In this document: piece by piece, positions 35,672 through 46,649 of the stretch
How the letters are laid out: each line of letters begins with the position of its first letter
Position numbering within the stretch: the first letter of the stretch is position 1
NCBI RefSeq assembly: GCF_040054535.1
Contig: NC_090780.1
Location: forward strand, 15,261,001-15,325,000
Length of the DNA stretch: 64,000 nt
Reading direction: 5' to 3'
Source of the DNA: Antennarius striatus
Lineage: Eukaryota; Chordata; Actinopteri; Lophiiformes; Antennariidae
Program-made: the position numbers and the translations under genes
The notes under the pieces: model-generated
What the model was told of the DNA's origin: nothing
The model's input: only the letters and a program-made list of their open reading frames with translations
Databases searched by the model: none

Positions 35672-38600
35672 TTAGCTGGCAATTCTTTCGATTTCATCCA
35701 GATCATCTGTGTCTAGCTTTTCAATTTTCTTACCTGTAGAGGAAAAACCAAAGAAAAAGTTCATACGGCTGATAGAAGGGAAATAAAGACACCACTGCAT
35801 TCCTGAATCAATTACTTTAACTGGGAAGAATAAGAACAAATGTTGCATGTTTTGGAGAAACTTTTGTAGCTACAGCCTTACTGAAATGCTCCTGGATCCT
35901 GTTGAGGATGTTCATGCTCATCCTGCTGTCTACCATGTTGATAGCCAATCCCCTTTTGCCAAATCGACCTGTACGGCCAATCCGGTGCAGGTACGTCTCG
36001 TTGTCCGGGTTACCGTCCTTGTCTACTGGTAAGTCAAAGTTGATCACCACAGAAACTTGTTCAACATCAATACCTGAAAATGAAACAGATGAAATAGACA
36101 GTGGTAGTGTTATTTCATCTGGATTTTACCATAACATACACCAAATACAATTTTCACTAAGCAGCTAAATGCTTTTGATTCACACCAATTTAGCCAACGA
36201 CAATACCACAAGTGCAGCATGTAGTGCCTTTTAGATAAATGGAAACTAAAATCCATACAAATTCATATGCATTTACACAAACGGCAGGCTAAATTTGTTC
36301 AGGGGATTGTGTTAAGTGTTAAATTGTAATGGGGAGAATTGTCTTGAAAATGTTCATGAAATTGGCTTGGTAATGGAATGATGCTGAATCTGCCTCTCCT
36401 GTCCAAGTGACTGTCTTTACCTCGAGCACAAACATTTGTGGTGACCAGGACCTTCTCCTTGCCGTCTCTGAAGCGGTCAATGACAGCAGCCCTCTGTTCC
36501 ACCTGCATTTCCCCACTGAGCAGCGCCACCTGGTGGCCTTCTCGAGACAGCTCCCCCGCCAGCCAGCCTGCAGTCTTCCTTGTCTGATGGAGTACATGAA
36601 TACAGTGCTGTCACGTCTTCAGAAGCACACTAGGTCATGTAACTGACAATTGATGACTGAAAGAGGGTCCTGTACTGAAAAAAGTCTGAACTCACATGGC
36701 AGAAGATCATGGCCTGGGCAATAGTAATGGCGCCGTAGATGTTACAGAGGGCTTGGAACTTCTCCTCCTTACTGTTACACAACACATAGTACTGCTTGAT
36801 GGTATCCAGGGTCTCCTCCTCTCTTTTCAACTTGATGATGTTGGGGTCAGGCACAATGCGTTGGGCAAAGTTCCATACTGATTCTTCGAATGTGGCTGAA
36901 AACAGCAACATCTGGCAGGTTTTTGGCAGCATTCTATATGACAGAGAAAAGTCACAGTGGTTCAAATCTGTGTGCTTATGGCACTGAAACTAAACTGCAA
37001 CAGAACGTAGGGGCACTGAAGGTCTCAAGAACATAGAAAAATACTTTTTAGTTAGTGGTAAAATTGATTCTCCTCAAAGTCCATGCTTATTCTAACCTCT
37101 GGATGCGAATGCTCTGGTCCTGGTGCCCCTGCGTGGCTATCATGACGTCAGCCTCATCCAGCACGAAAACCTTGATCTTTTTGGGGTCTATAAACTTGAA
37201 TTTCACACACCAGTCCTGTATTGTGCCCGGTGTGCCAATGACAATCTGTTCCTGCAACTTCATGCCCCTCTGTACTGAAAAGTTTGAAATGTAAAAATAT
37301 TGGTTATGGTTCTCTTTTAAGCAATGGGAAGAATTCAAATTCAAGACTAACTTGTAATTTACTAAACAGTTATAGAATAATATAACTGATGCATCTTTTA
37401 CACTGTATAGTATGGAAAGAGAAGGGAAGCCTTACATTTATTTCCTCTGATCGCATATGCTAGCTTGACCTCAGGATAGTGTTTTCCCATCTGTTCGATT
37501 ACTTTACCAGTCTGAAGTGCCAGTTCATATGTGGGTGAGACACAGAGGCACTGATAGAAAGAAATAGGATAAAGGGAAAAGGATTAATGAAGTTCTACTG
37601 GTATAAGGTTAAATATGGCTCAATAGAAATAAAATAAAAATGTTATATATCAATTTTTAAAAAACATTTGTTCTTCTAGACGAACATCAAAGCATATGAA
37701 AACCAACCTGAGGATATTTGTTGTTGGGATCTACATGACTGAGCATAGCTAGAACAAAAGCAGCTGTTTTCCCTGTTCCAGATTGAGACTGGGCAATGAG
37801 ATTTTGTGGACTAGAAGAAACAAGAAATTAGAAATTAGATTGCAAGAGATGTGATTTCACAATTGTATAAAATGTATTAGGGTAAGAGATAATCTACTGA
37901 GCTAAACATGTATATTAACTGCCAAGCATACTCACGGTTCAGCCAGCATCATGGGTAAGGCAGTCTCCTGGATTTTGGATGGCCGATTGAAACCCATGCC
38001 GTATACGCCCTGAAGCAACTGTGGTTTTCTGTACACAGGACAAATTCATCAACTCTCTTATATGATGTTTTAAACGCCTTTAAGGATCTACCAATAAAAA
38101 GGATGGAACAGAAAGAATACGGTTGCGGATTAAGTCTTGGTGAGAACATGTTCTTCACCAAAACATCCTGTCTTACTACATGCGCCTTCACGCTTGTCAT
38201 AATTGTAAGTTTCATATATAACAAATATGAGTTGTTAATAATAAAATTGTGTGAAAAGTACAGACATAAAATATTCACTTACAATCGCAACTCCTCGAAA
38301 GACTTGACAGAGTAGAGCGGAGAGTTGGGATCCTTTTGAAGAACCTCCACTTGATTTGTGTTATTAACGAGATTATTCCGAATCAGTTTATTCAACAATG
38401 ATTGTGCCGCTTTGTCCTCTGGATAAAAAATAAATATAACAAGTTTGCTTAATCCAGGCATTCAGACAATCAAATAACTCGAGTAAAAGGCATTCAAGCA
38501 GCTTATCCAGACAACTCATTTAATGACATGTGAATAAAAACCACCTTTGTCGTCGTCCTCTGTAGTCTTGTTTTCTCCCTCAGCTTCTGATGACGCAGCT

Positions 38601-39294
38601 GCGCTGCTGGAATCTGTAAGGTTTGACGTCGTGCCTGTACGTTTAAAATTATAGATACTGAAACTCAAAATAGTTGAGATTATTGGGTTTCATACAACAG
38701 TATTACTATTTAAGCACTTACCATTCTCCTCTGGTTTCGCTTTTATTTGAAGGTTACTCAGCTGCAAAGAGGAACACAATAAAGTCAGTTCGCTTATTTG
38801 ACAAATGACAGAATGTCAACCAGGACCGTTTCATGTTCTTGTCTCTCCTGATATTACACAAGAACTCCTGCGACGATGTTTTATTTACGTCTTCAACTAC
38901 GTTGCTATTTTTGAACCTCTTGCATCATTAACTTGTTAGCTAGCTAACTGCTAAAGCTATTGTAGATACTCATTGAGCACATATCCTTTCAACTCAAGCT
39001 AGTTAACCTAGCCTAGCTTATCTCGGCTAACGATTACCTGAATTTAAACGTTTGGGAGACCAACTGTCACACAATCTCATTCATTCACAGTCCATACTGT
39101 TATTAAACAATTTAAACTGCTCTACTGTCATACAGACGGTTTGGCAGCGTATCTGCATTAACATTGTACCAGAACAGGCCATAAGATAATGTAGCTAAGC
39201 TAACATGTTAGCAGGTGTTGCGTAAGTTAAAGTTTACCGATTCCGCCGCTGCCTCTTGCTCGTCCACCGCCTGGGCCCAGGAATCCGTAGCCAT
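35672..39294 (-). CDS. ddx19: DEAD-box RNA helicase DDX19 (mRNA export), 12 exons
   Basis: Minus-strand exons: 39294-39238, 38761-38722, 38634-38545, 38418-38283, 38028-37936, 37810-37708, 37550-37436, 37274-37097, 36933-36696, 36583-36421, 36073-35882, 35733-35672. All introns are GT-AG and phases match: 1,467 nt, 488 aa (human DDX19B 479). Visible motifs are the Q-motif region (Phe103 to Gln128), Walker A SQSGTGKT with Lys153, DEAD at 251-254, SAT at 283-285, and [10 protein letters not shown] with arginine fingers Arg438 and Arg441. The last exon ends [17 protein letters not shown]19/Dbp5 remodels mRNPs at the cytoplasmic face of the nuclear pore, activated by Gle1 with IP6 and regulated by NUP214. 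The extra length against human lies mainly in the acidic N-terminal linker of exon 3, which varies in the family. A YY1-like CACAATGGCG lies at 39,384, upstream of the start. Confidence 0.98.
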
Positions 39295-40560
39295 TGTGGA
39301 AAGATGGAATATTTAACCAACCGAAAAGTACAGAGAAACCAACCTCAGGTCGAGAAGTCAGCAGCGTGAAAGTAACTATTTTCCACAATGGCGTGCCGAA
39401 AACCGTAGACGGGCACGTGTGCAACCGCTTACAGGTCCGGCTTGAACACATGCAATAATTTCCCGGTTTACGGAGGTTCCTACCCACATTGGTTCTGGAC
39501 AGCCTTTGAAGCTTTGAAAATGTTTCATCTGAATTGTTACTTTTTGAAAAGGTTAGAAATATTCAGGAATTAAAATATGATAATCTGAAATGATTGATTG
39601 TTGACGCCAAAAAGTGTTAGATCAACAACTTATATAAACAGTTGTTTGAAACAATCCCCCCAGACATGTGTACCCTTACTCTTCTCCATTTATGTCTGGC
39701 ACAGATTTTTATGACTTCTGTTTTCTCACAGGCTAAATCGACAGATCATGGCATTTGTCCCCTCACACTGCTACTTTTGTTTGATTGTTGATCAATGCCA
39801 GACTTCTCTTTCCCTCTTGTATGTCAGCATTTTCCATGACAGATTTGTTTAAAATTAACAGGAAGATTAAACAAACCAGTGCAAGGCAAACAACTAATGG
39901 ATTAAGGAAGAGTCTTCTTTGCTGAAACTGAACCCCACATTTTCCCAGCAGCTGACAACAGTCCGATTCAGTCAGTGAGAATAAATCAAAGTCTAGCTCT
40001 GGATCAAACTCATATGAAAATGACCTCACCACAGACAACACGCTGTTGAATAAAATCACACATAGTTTGTAAGCAAATTTAAGCAAATATGTCAACTAAA
40101 AGTTAAAATGTGTAACTTTCTATTTTTCCCAACATATGTTGTCATTTATTGTGGGACCTATTATGCAGTTTGTTGAAACACCTGATGAGCCAGAGTACAT
40201 TATAATTTCTAAATAGCAAAAGGTACCAAAATATTTACTGTTAGTTTTTAATTTAGCCCTGATCTACACATTTTTTCAGATTTTCAAAAAGACAAACACA
40301 ATAATTGCAATATCCCCTCAACATCATATACCTCAGTGTTAAAATCTAAGAATCTTACACAGACTTTTGGTGCAACCAGTCTGCTTGTATCATAATCAGT
40401 GACAGGAAATACTGTCAGGGAAGCTGGATCCCATGTAGAAAGACTGTAAAATGGCAAATTATTCCAGTTTTTTTTAAAACTGGAATGATAATTTAAATCT
40501 TGTTTTACCAATCCAAAATTTAAAGGAACAGCAAATTAGATACATTCAAATACAGTCTTC
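39295..40560. other. ddx19 promoter and intergenic DNA
   Basis: The first 150-200 bases hold the ddx19 5' UTR and a moderately CpG-containing promoter with a YY1-like site. From about 39,480 to 40,560 the DNA is AT-rich with no gene, RNA or repeat that I recognise. A 110-codon minus frame near 39,763-40,095 is rich in hydrophobic residues but has no recognisable family. Confidence 0.5.
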
Positions 40561-41789
40561 ATAGATGTATGACAGTAGAGAAAAAAGGTAGAAAGTTGGT
40601 TGACATGATGCAGAGGAGGAAGGTAGACATACTGTGTGTCCAGGAGACAAGGTGGAAAGGTAACAAGGTTAGAAGTTTAGGAGCAGGGTTCAAGTTGTTC
40701 TATCATGGTGTAGAAAGGAAGAGAAATGGAGTAGGAGTTATCCTGAAGGAGGAGTTTGTTAGGAATGTCCTGGAGGTAAAAATAGTGTCAGATACAGTGA
40801 TGAGTCTGAAGCTAGAAATCAAAGGTGTGATGTTCAATGTTGTTAGTGGGTATGCTCCACAGGTAGGATGTGAGCTGGAGGAGAAGGAGAAATTCTGGTT
40901 GGGCCTTGATGAAGTGATGCAGAGCATACCTAGAAGTGAGAGAATTGTCATTGGTGAAGACTTCAATGGACATGTTGGTGCAGGAAAAAGAAGTGATGAG
41001 GAGGTGATGGGCAGGTTTGGTATCCAGGAGAGGAATGCTGAAGAACAGATGGTGGATGACTTTGCAAAAGGGATGGAAATGGCTATAGTGAATACTTTCT
41101 TCCAGAAGAGGTAGGAACATAGGGTGACCTATAAGGATGGGGGCAGGAGCACACAGGTAGACTACATCTTGTGTAGATGGTGTAATCTAAAGGAGATCAG
41201 TGACTGCAAAGTAGTGGTAGGCGAGAGTGTAGCCAAACAGCATAGGATGGTGGTGTGTAGGATGACTCTGGTGGTGAGGAAGATGAAGAGGGCAAAGGTA
41301 GAGCAGAGGATGAAATGGTGGAAGCTGAAAAAGGAGTGTTGCATAACTTTTAGGAAGGAGTTAAGACAGAGTCTGGGTGGTCAGGAGGTGCTTCCAGATG
41401 ACTGGACAACTACAGCTAATGTGATCAGGGAGACAGGTAGGAGAGTACGTGGTGTGTCATCTGGAAGGAAAGTAGATAAGGAGACTAGGTGGTGGAATGA
41501 GGAGGTACAGGAGTGTATATAGAGAAAGATGTTGGCTAAGAAGTAGTGGGACACTGAAAGGAATGAGGATAGTAGACAGGAGCACAGGGAGATTCAGCAT
41601 TAGGTGAAAATAGAGGTAGTAAAGGCCAAACAAGGGGCTTATGATGACTTGTATGCTAGGCTGGACAGTAAGGAGGGAGAGACTGATCTCTGCAGGTAAG
41701 ACAGAGAGACAGAGATGGGAAGGATGTGCAGCAGGTTAGGGTGATTAAGGATAGGGATGGAAGTCTATTGACAGGTGCCAGTAGGGGGA

Positions 41790-42202
41790 TTTTTTTTTTA
41801 AATTTAATTTTATATGCTGATTATAATCCCCGCAGGAAAATTAGTGGCATACTCTAGTTAGTTCAAATAATTCATATATACAGTATGTGTGTGTACAGGT
41901 CCCCAACACACAAACACACACACATGGGGCCTGTATGCATGCAGAGAAGGTAGAGTGGCGGGCAGCTCCTTCGTGGTGTGCCCCAAATGAGCAATTGTAA
42001 GGGGGACGGCACCTTGCTCAAGGGCGCCTCGCTCAAGGGTGCCTCGCTCAAGGGTGCCTCGGCAGTGCTCCAGGGGGCAGCTGACACCTCCCACTGTCAG
42101 CTCACCTTCGGGTATTCTTTTTGGGCAGGAGCGGGAATCGAACTGCCGATCTTTGAAAGATTGGATGACCTGCTCTACCGCGTGCTCTACCACTGCCGTC
42201 CC
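41790..42202 (-). mobile_element. tRNA-derived SINE nested in the LINE
   Basis: On the minus strand the element opens GGGACGGCAGTGGTAGAGCA, which contains an A-box-like sequence, and has a B-box-like CAGTTCGATTCCC at 42,145-42,133. These form a tRNA-related polymerase III promoter. It ends in an A-rich tail near 41,800. The insertion splits the LINE between its endonuclease and reverse transcriptase parts, so it is younger than the LINE copy. The body holds three tandem 15-bp units with the CTTGAGC core. Confidence 0.75.
42011..42060 (-). repeat. 15-bp tandem repeat inside the SINE
   Basis: Plus-strand units ACCTTGCTCAAGGGC, GCCTCGCTCAAGGGT and GCCTCGCTCAAGGGT follow one another, then a partial fourth unit. 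The same core (CCTTGAGCAAGGCAC) occurs once in the other copies of this SINE type in the window. Confidence 0.85.
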
Positions 42203-43774
42203 AATGGGAAGATAGAATGAGTACTTTGAAGAGTTGATGAATGAGGACAATGAGAGAGAACAAAGACTGGAAAAGGTGGCTGTTGTGGACCAGGAAGTAG
42301 CAAAGATTAGTCAGGAGGGCATCGAAGAGGATGAAGAGTGGAAAGGCACCCGGTCCCGTTGATATACCTGTGGAGTTTTGGAAGTGTCTAGGAGAGACGG
42401 CAGTAAAGTTTCTGATTGGGTTGTTTAACAGGATCTTACATAGTGAGAAGATGCCTGAGGAGTGGAGAAGTGTGATAATGACAATTTTTAAGATCAAGGG
42501 AGATGTGCAGAGTTGTGGCAACTACAGAGGAATAAAGCTGATGAGACATACAATGAAGTTATGAAGAAGAGGGAAGCATTTGTGAGCAGCAGTATGGTTT
42601 CATGTCAAAAAAGAGTACTACAGATGCAGTATTTGCTATAGGGAAGTTGATAGAGAAGTACAGAGAAGGCCAGACGGAGTGTTTTTGTAGATCTGAAGAA
42701 AGCTTATAATAGGGTGCCCAGAGAGGAACTGTGGTATTGTATGAGGAAGTCTGGAGTGGCAGAGAAGTATGTTAGAGCAGTGCAGGACATGTATGAGGAC
42801 TGTAAGACAGTGGTGAGGTGTGCTGTAGGTGTGACAGAGGAGTTCAAGGTGGAGGTGGGACTGCATCAGGGATCAGCTCTGAGCCCCTTCTTGTTCGCTA
42901 TGTGGTGATGGACAGGCTGACAGACGAGGTTAGACAGGAATCTCCATGGACTATGATGTTTGCAGATGACATTGTGATCTGTAGTGAGAGCAGGGAACAG
43001 GTGGGGGAGAAGCTAGAGAGGTGGAGGTTTGTCCTGGAAAGGAGAGGAATGATGGTTAGCAGTAGCAAGACAGAGTACATGTGTGTGAATGAGAGGGACC
43101 CAAGTGGAAGAGTGAGGTTACAGGGAGAAGAGATCAAGAAGGTGAAGGATTTTAAGTGACTTACTTAGGGTACGTTAAGTACTTAGGGTCAACAGTCCAG
43201 AGCAATGGAGAGTTTGGAAAAGAGGGGGGAAAGCGTGTACAGGCAGGATGGAATGGGTGCAGAAAAGTGTCAGGTGTGATGTGTGATAGAAGAGTTTCAG
43301 CTAAAATGAAAGGAAAGCTCTACGAAACTGTGGTGAGACCAGTGGTGTTGTTTGGTCTAGAGACAGTGTCACTGAGGAAAAGACAGGAGACAGCTGGAGG
43401 CAACAGAGGTGAAGATGCTGAGGTTCTCTTTGGGAGTGACCAGGAATGATAGGATCAGGAATGAGTACATCAGAGGACAGCACATGCTAGAGGTTTTGGA
43501 GATAAAGTCAGAGAGGCCAGACTGAGATGGATTGGACATGTCCAGAGGAGAGATAGTGAATATATTGGTAGAAGGATGCTGAGTTTTGAACTGCCAGGCA
43601 GGAGGCCTAGAGGAAAGCCATGGAGGAGGTTTATGGATGTATTGAAAGAGGACATGAAGGTAGTTGGTGTGAGAGAGGAGGATGCGGAAGACATGGTTAG
43701 ATGGAGGCAACTGATTCACTGTGGCGACCCGTAAAGGGAAAAGCCGAAAGGAAAAGAAGATAGATGTATGTCAG

Positions 43775-46185
43775 CAACAGGAAATAAGGGTTTTTCATCA
43801 TCAAGTTGACTAGCTGCATGCAGTAGCTTCATATTTGTAATATAAATATGTGAGCAGGATCATTTAAAGGTCAAACTATTCCCCTACAGCATGTATCAGT
43901 CAGAAATGACTTTGTTTTTATCTGAAATAGTCCAGCACACCAATCTGTCATTTGTTACTCTTGCCCACTTTGCTGTGTTGGCAGTGCTACTGCATATTAT
44001 TATACCATTTTGGTGCTAACATCAACGACCACGTGGGAGCACTCAGGGTCACCTTAGTGATTGGCTTCTCCTTAAATGAGTGCAGAATTGATTTCACACA
44101 TATCCCCTGTTCCACAGAGATGGATGATGACAGTGGCTTTTGACTGTGCTGAAGATTACATTGATCTCTATTCTGCTGTCATCAAATGGTTAATGCTGCG
44201 TTGTGAGAGTGCGTGCGTGTGGGTGTGTGGGTGTGTGAGTGTACCTACATATTTGGGTGCATACAGTTGAGGTGTCAGAATGCAAGAGAGTCTTTCAGAT
44301 CATCACATTGGAGACAAATTTTTCAAAGGCATGAAAGAGCTGAGTTTATTGTTGCCTCCAATCAGATGCCTTGCCGGAGGTATCCATGGCAACTGAAAGA
44401 GTAAAAGTAAAACTTGGGGTCTCCAGAGAATTTGGAAGAGATAGAGAAAAGGACTTTGCATTGCCACATAACGACTCATTTCAATTGCTGAATGTGACAG
44501 AAAAGCTATCAAAGTGGAGTGCTCACGGCAGAAATAGCTTTTTTGAACAATTCTTAAAAAAAGACGAACACTCACAAACACACAATTTGAGATGGCTCAG
44601 CTTCAGTCCACACTTAAGCAGTATGTCGCTGTTTATGTATGCAGTGAATTGTATATACATACTATCACACATTCTCCATACACAGAAATACTTGTCAGCA
44701 GGGTGCCAACGCAGGAGCTTGAACAAATCACATTTTCAAATATTATATCCTCAGAGACAATTACAGATGAACTCATGGAGGTTAATGTCAGTGGTTAGCA
44801 AAACGTAGGGAGTGGACATTAGATCCTTAGATAAATGTAATTATGGAATACAACACATCACAAGACATACTGTATAATTTTTATTTTTATTTTTTTGTCT
44901 GGAGAATAGTTCACAAATTATAAATACTAGCTTCACCAAGCACAGTTTAAGCATGATAAATAGGCTCACTTGAGCTTTGTATGACAACGATAACACAAAC
45001 ACTCTACACACTACTGTAAGGTAAGTTATGCAGGTGTATTTAATTTTCATGCCTATTGTTTTTCTAATCAGGAAACTTTTTGTGCATGGAATCCAGCAAC
45101 CATTAATTGTCATTTTCAACATGAATGTGAACTGTTGTTGGAAGTGTTTATTGTTTTATGGTTCTACCATGTGTCATGAAATCCCTTGTGAGATAGTCCA
45201 TTTCAATGGTGTGACCAAAAGATAAAAAATACATACATGTTTTGACTCAGTTATTCATACATTGCCTCAAGAAGGGTTTGAAGTGTGAAAGGATGAACAA
45301 GCAGTTCACCAGTGGCCAGTTGTGCCCGAGTGGCACTTCATACACAAAGGACACCAGAAATAGACTAAAAAATACCAGTAAGAAACAAATGCTGAATATT
45401 TTGTAATGTAATGGTAATGATCTTTTCCATTGTGAGTTAACCAGAGCAGATAGTTCAGATTATTTATACATATAAAGACAAGATGTACCATTTTAGCAGA
45501 CAACATGAGCTCAAATGCTGAAGAGGCAGCAAAGGAATGGGAATCAGCTCAGTCAGTCACATGTCAGACTAACATTTAGCAAAAAGATGACAAACCTTTC
45601 AATTTAGGAAGCATGGAAGACAGACAATACCAAAAAGGCTAGCATGAAGGGGTAACAAGTACAGACAAGCCAATGTGAAGAAAAAGTAAAATGCACAGAC
45701 AGCAGACACACTTTTGAAAAATTGGACCCTGGCTCTGACTCTGCACTGGCTTGCAGTTTGGCAAACAGTAACCCTCAGTAATTTAGTGTGAGTGTTTAAA
45801 AATAACCAGTCGGATCAGTGTAAGAGACGTTGCTTGTTGTTCAAGAGGGTCTTTGGTGAAGCAGCTGGAGTCCAAACCACCTCCTCCAGAACAGGCCCAT
45901 TTGTGCACAACACTAGTTTAATGTGATTGAAATGATTAATGCATACAAAAGTAGGACAGAAAAATATTTTTAAAGGAAGATGGGTACATTATGTCTATAG
46001 GGTGGTTGCTACACTACCATGCAGACATAATAAGGTAAAAAATAGGATTATTCTTGTTAGCTTCACAGCTGCTGAAGAAAAAAATGCAATCATTGCATTC
46101 TGGTCATTAGTTGGAGGTCTTTCCCATCTAAAATGTAATGAATTATATGTCCCACTTTGAAATTAATAAAATAAAATTAATCAAG
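43775..46185. other. No feature recognised
   Basis: About 2.4 kb of AT-rich DNA after the LINE. A 145-codon plus frame at 44,371-44,808 has no recognisable domain, no matching splice sites and an amino-acid mix like translated noncoding DNA, so it is not called. Confidence 0.5.
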
Positions 46186-46187
46186 AC

Positions 46188-46412
46188 TTGGGCATCATGG
46201 CGATGAAGTGGGTAGCACTGTTTGATTCCTTTCTCTGTGGAGTTTGCATGTTCTCCCCGTGTCTGTTTGGCCCAAAATGAGTTGGCGTCTCATCCAGTAT
46301 GTACCCTGCTTCTTGCCCGTAGTTAGCTGAGAAAGGCTTCATCAGGCAGTTAAGCAGCTGGAGAAGAGACATCTTCCAGAAAATGGATGGATGGATGGAT
46401 GGATGGATGGAT
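46188..46412 (+). repeat. Decayed teleost SINE with (GGAT)n tail
   Basis: GGAGTTTGCATGTTCTCCCC with GTGTCTG, and CATCCAGTATGTACCCTGCT, are the plus-strand SINE body with a deletion in the middle. It ends in ATGGATGGATGG at 46,384-46,412. Confidence 0.8.
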
Positions 46413-46439
46413 GGAAGAAGGTCCTGTGTTTAATCTACC

Positions 46440-46645
46440 TGAGGACCTGGGACTTTTCTATGTAGTGTTTGCATGTCTCTGCATGGTTTCTCTTCCTCCC
46501 ACCACCAAAAATACACAAAAGAGTTGCCCATAGGCATGAATGTCAGTGTAACTAGTTGTGTTAATAACATGCCCTATGATAAACTGGGGACGTGCCAGGG
46601 TATATAACTCTCGACCCAGAAAGGCACTGAAAGGTTTAGGAACCA
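46440..46645 (+). repeat. Second decayed SINE copy, adjacent
   Basis: GACCTGGGACTTTTC, TGCATGTCTCTGCATGG, CTTCCTCCCACCACC, GGCATGAATGTCAGTG and ATGATAAACTGGGGACGTGC follow the order of the SINE consensus. Its internal part is the portion missing from its neighbour at 46,188-46,412. Confidence 0.7.
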
Positions 46646-46649
46646 CTAC

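Larger units (their letters stand above)
40576..43759 (+). mobile_element. Decayed RTE-like LINE (endonuclease + reverse transcriptase)
   Basis: A non-LTR retrotransposon copy in the sense orientation. The apurinic-endonuclease domain starts near 40,600 with VDILCVQETRWKGNKVR, then NGVGVILKEE, SGYAPQVGC and IGEDFNGHVG (family form usually GGDFN). The frame stops at 41,112 and restarts to 41,522. Reverse transcriptase blocks follow: GKAPGPVDIPVEFWK (42,340), [13 protein letters not shown] (42,861) and the catalytic MMFADDIVICSES (42,954), then the [13 protein letters not shown] tail to a GAAAAGAAGA end. The text matches RTE-clade proteins (the CFDP2-like group). Frameshifts and stops make it dead. 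Flanking copies of ATAGATGTATG[A/T]CAG at 40,561-40,575 and 43,760-43,774 are target-site duplications, so the copy is 5'-truncated. A SINE interrupts it at about 41,790-42,202. Confidence 0.9.

Noticed and set aside
41124-41522. Separate 132-codon gene after the endonuclease frame
   Set aside because: It is the continuation of the LINE polyprotein after an in-frame stop (YKDGGRSTQVDYILC is the endonuclease C-terminal part).
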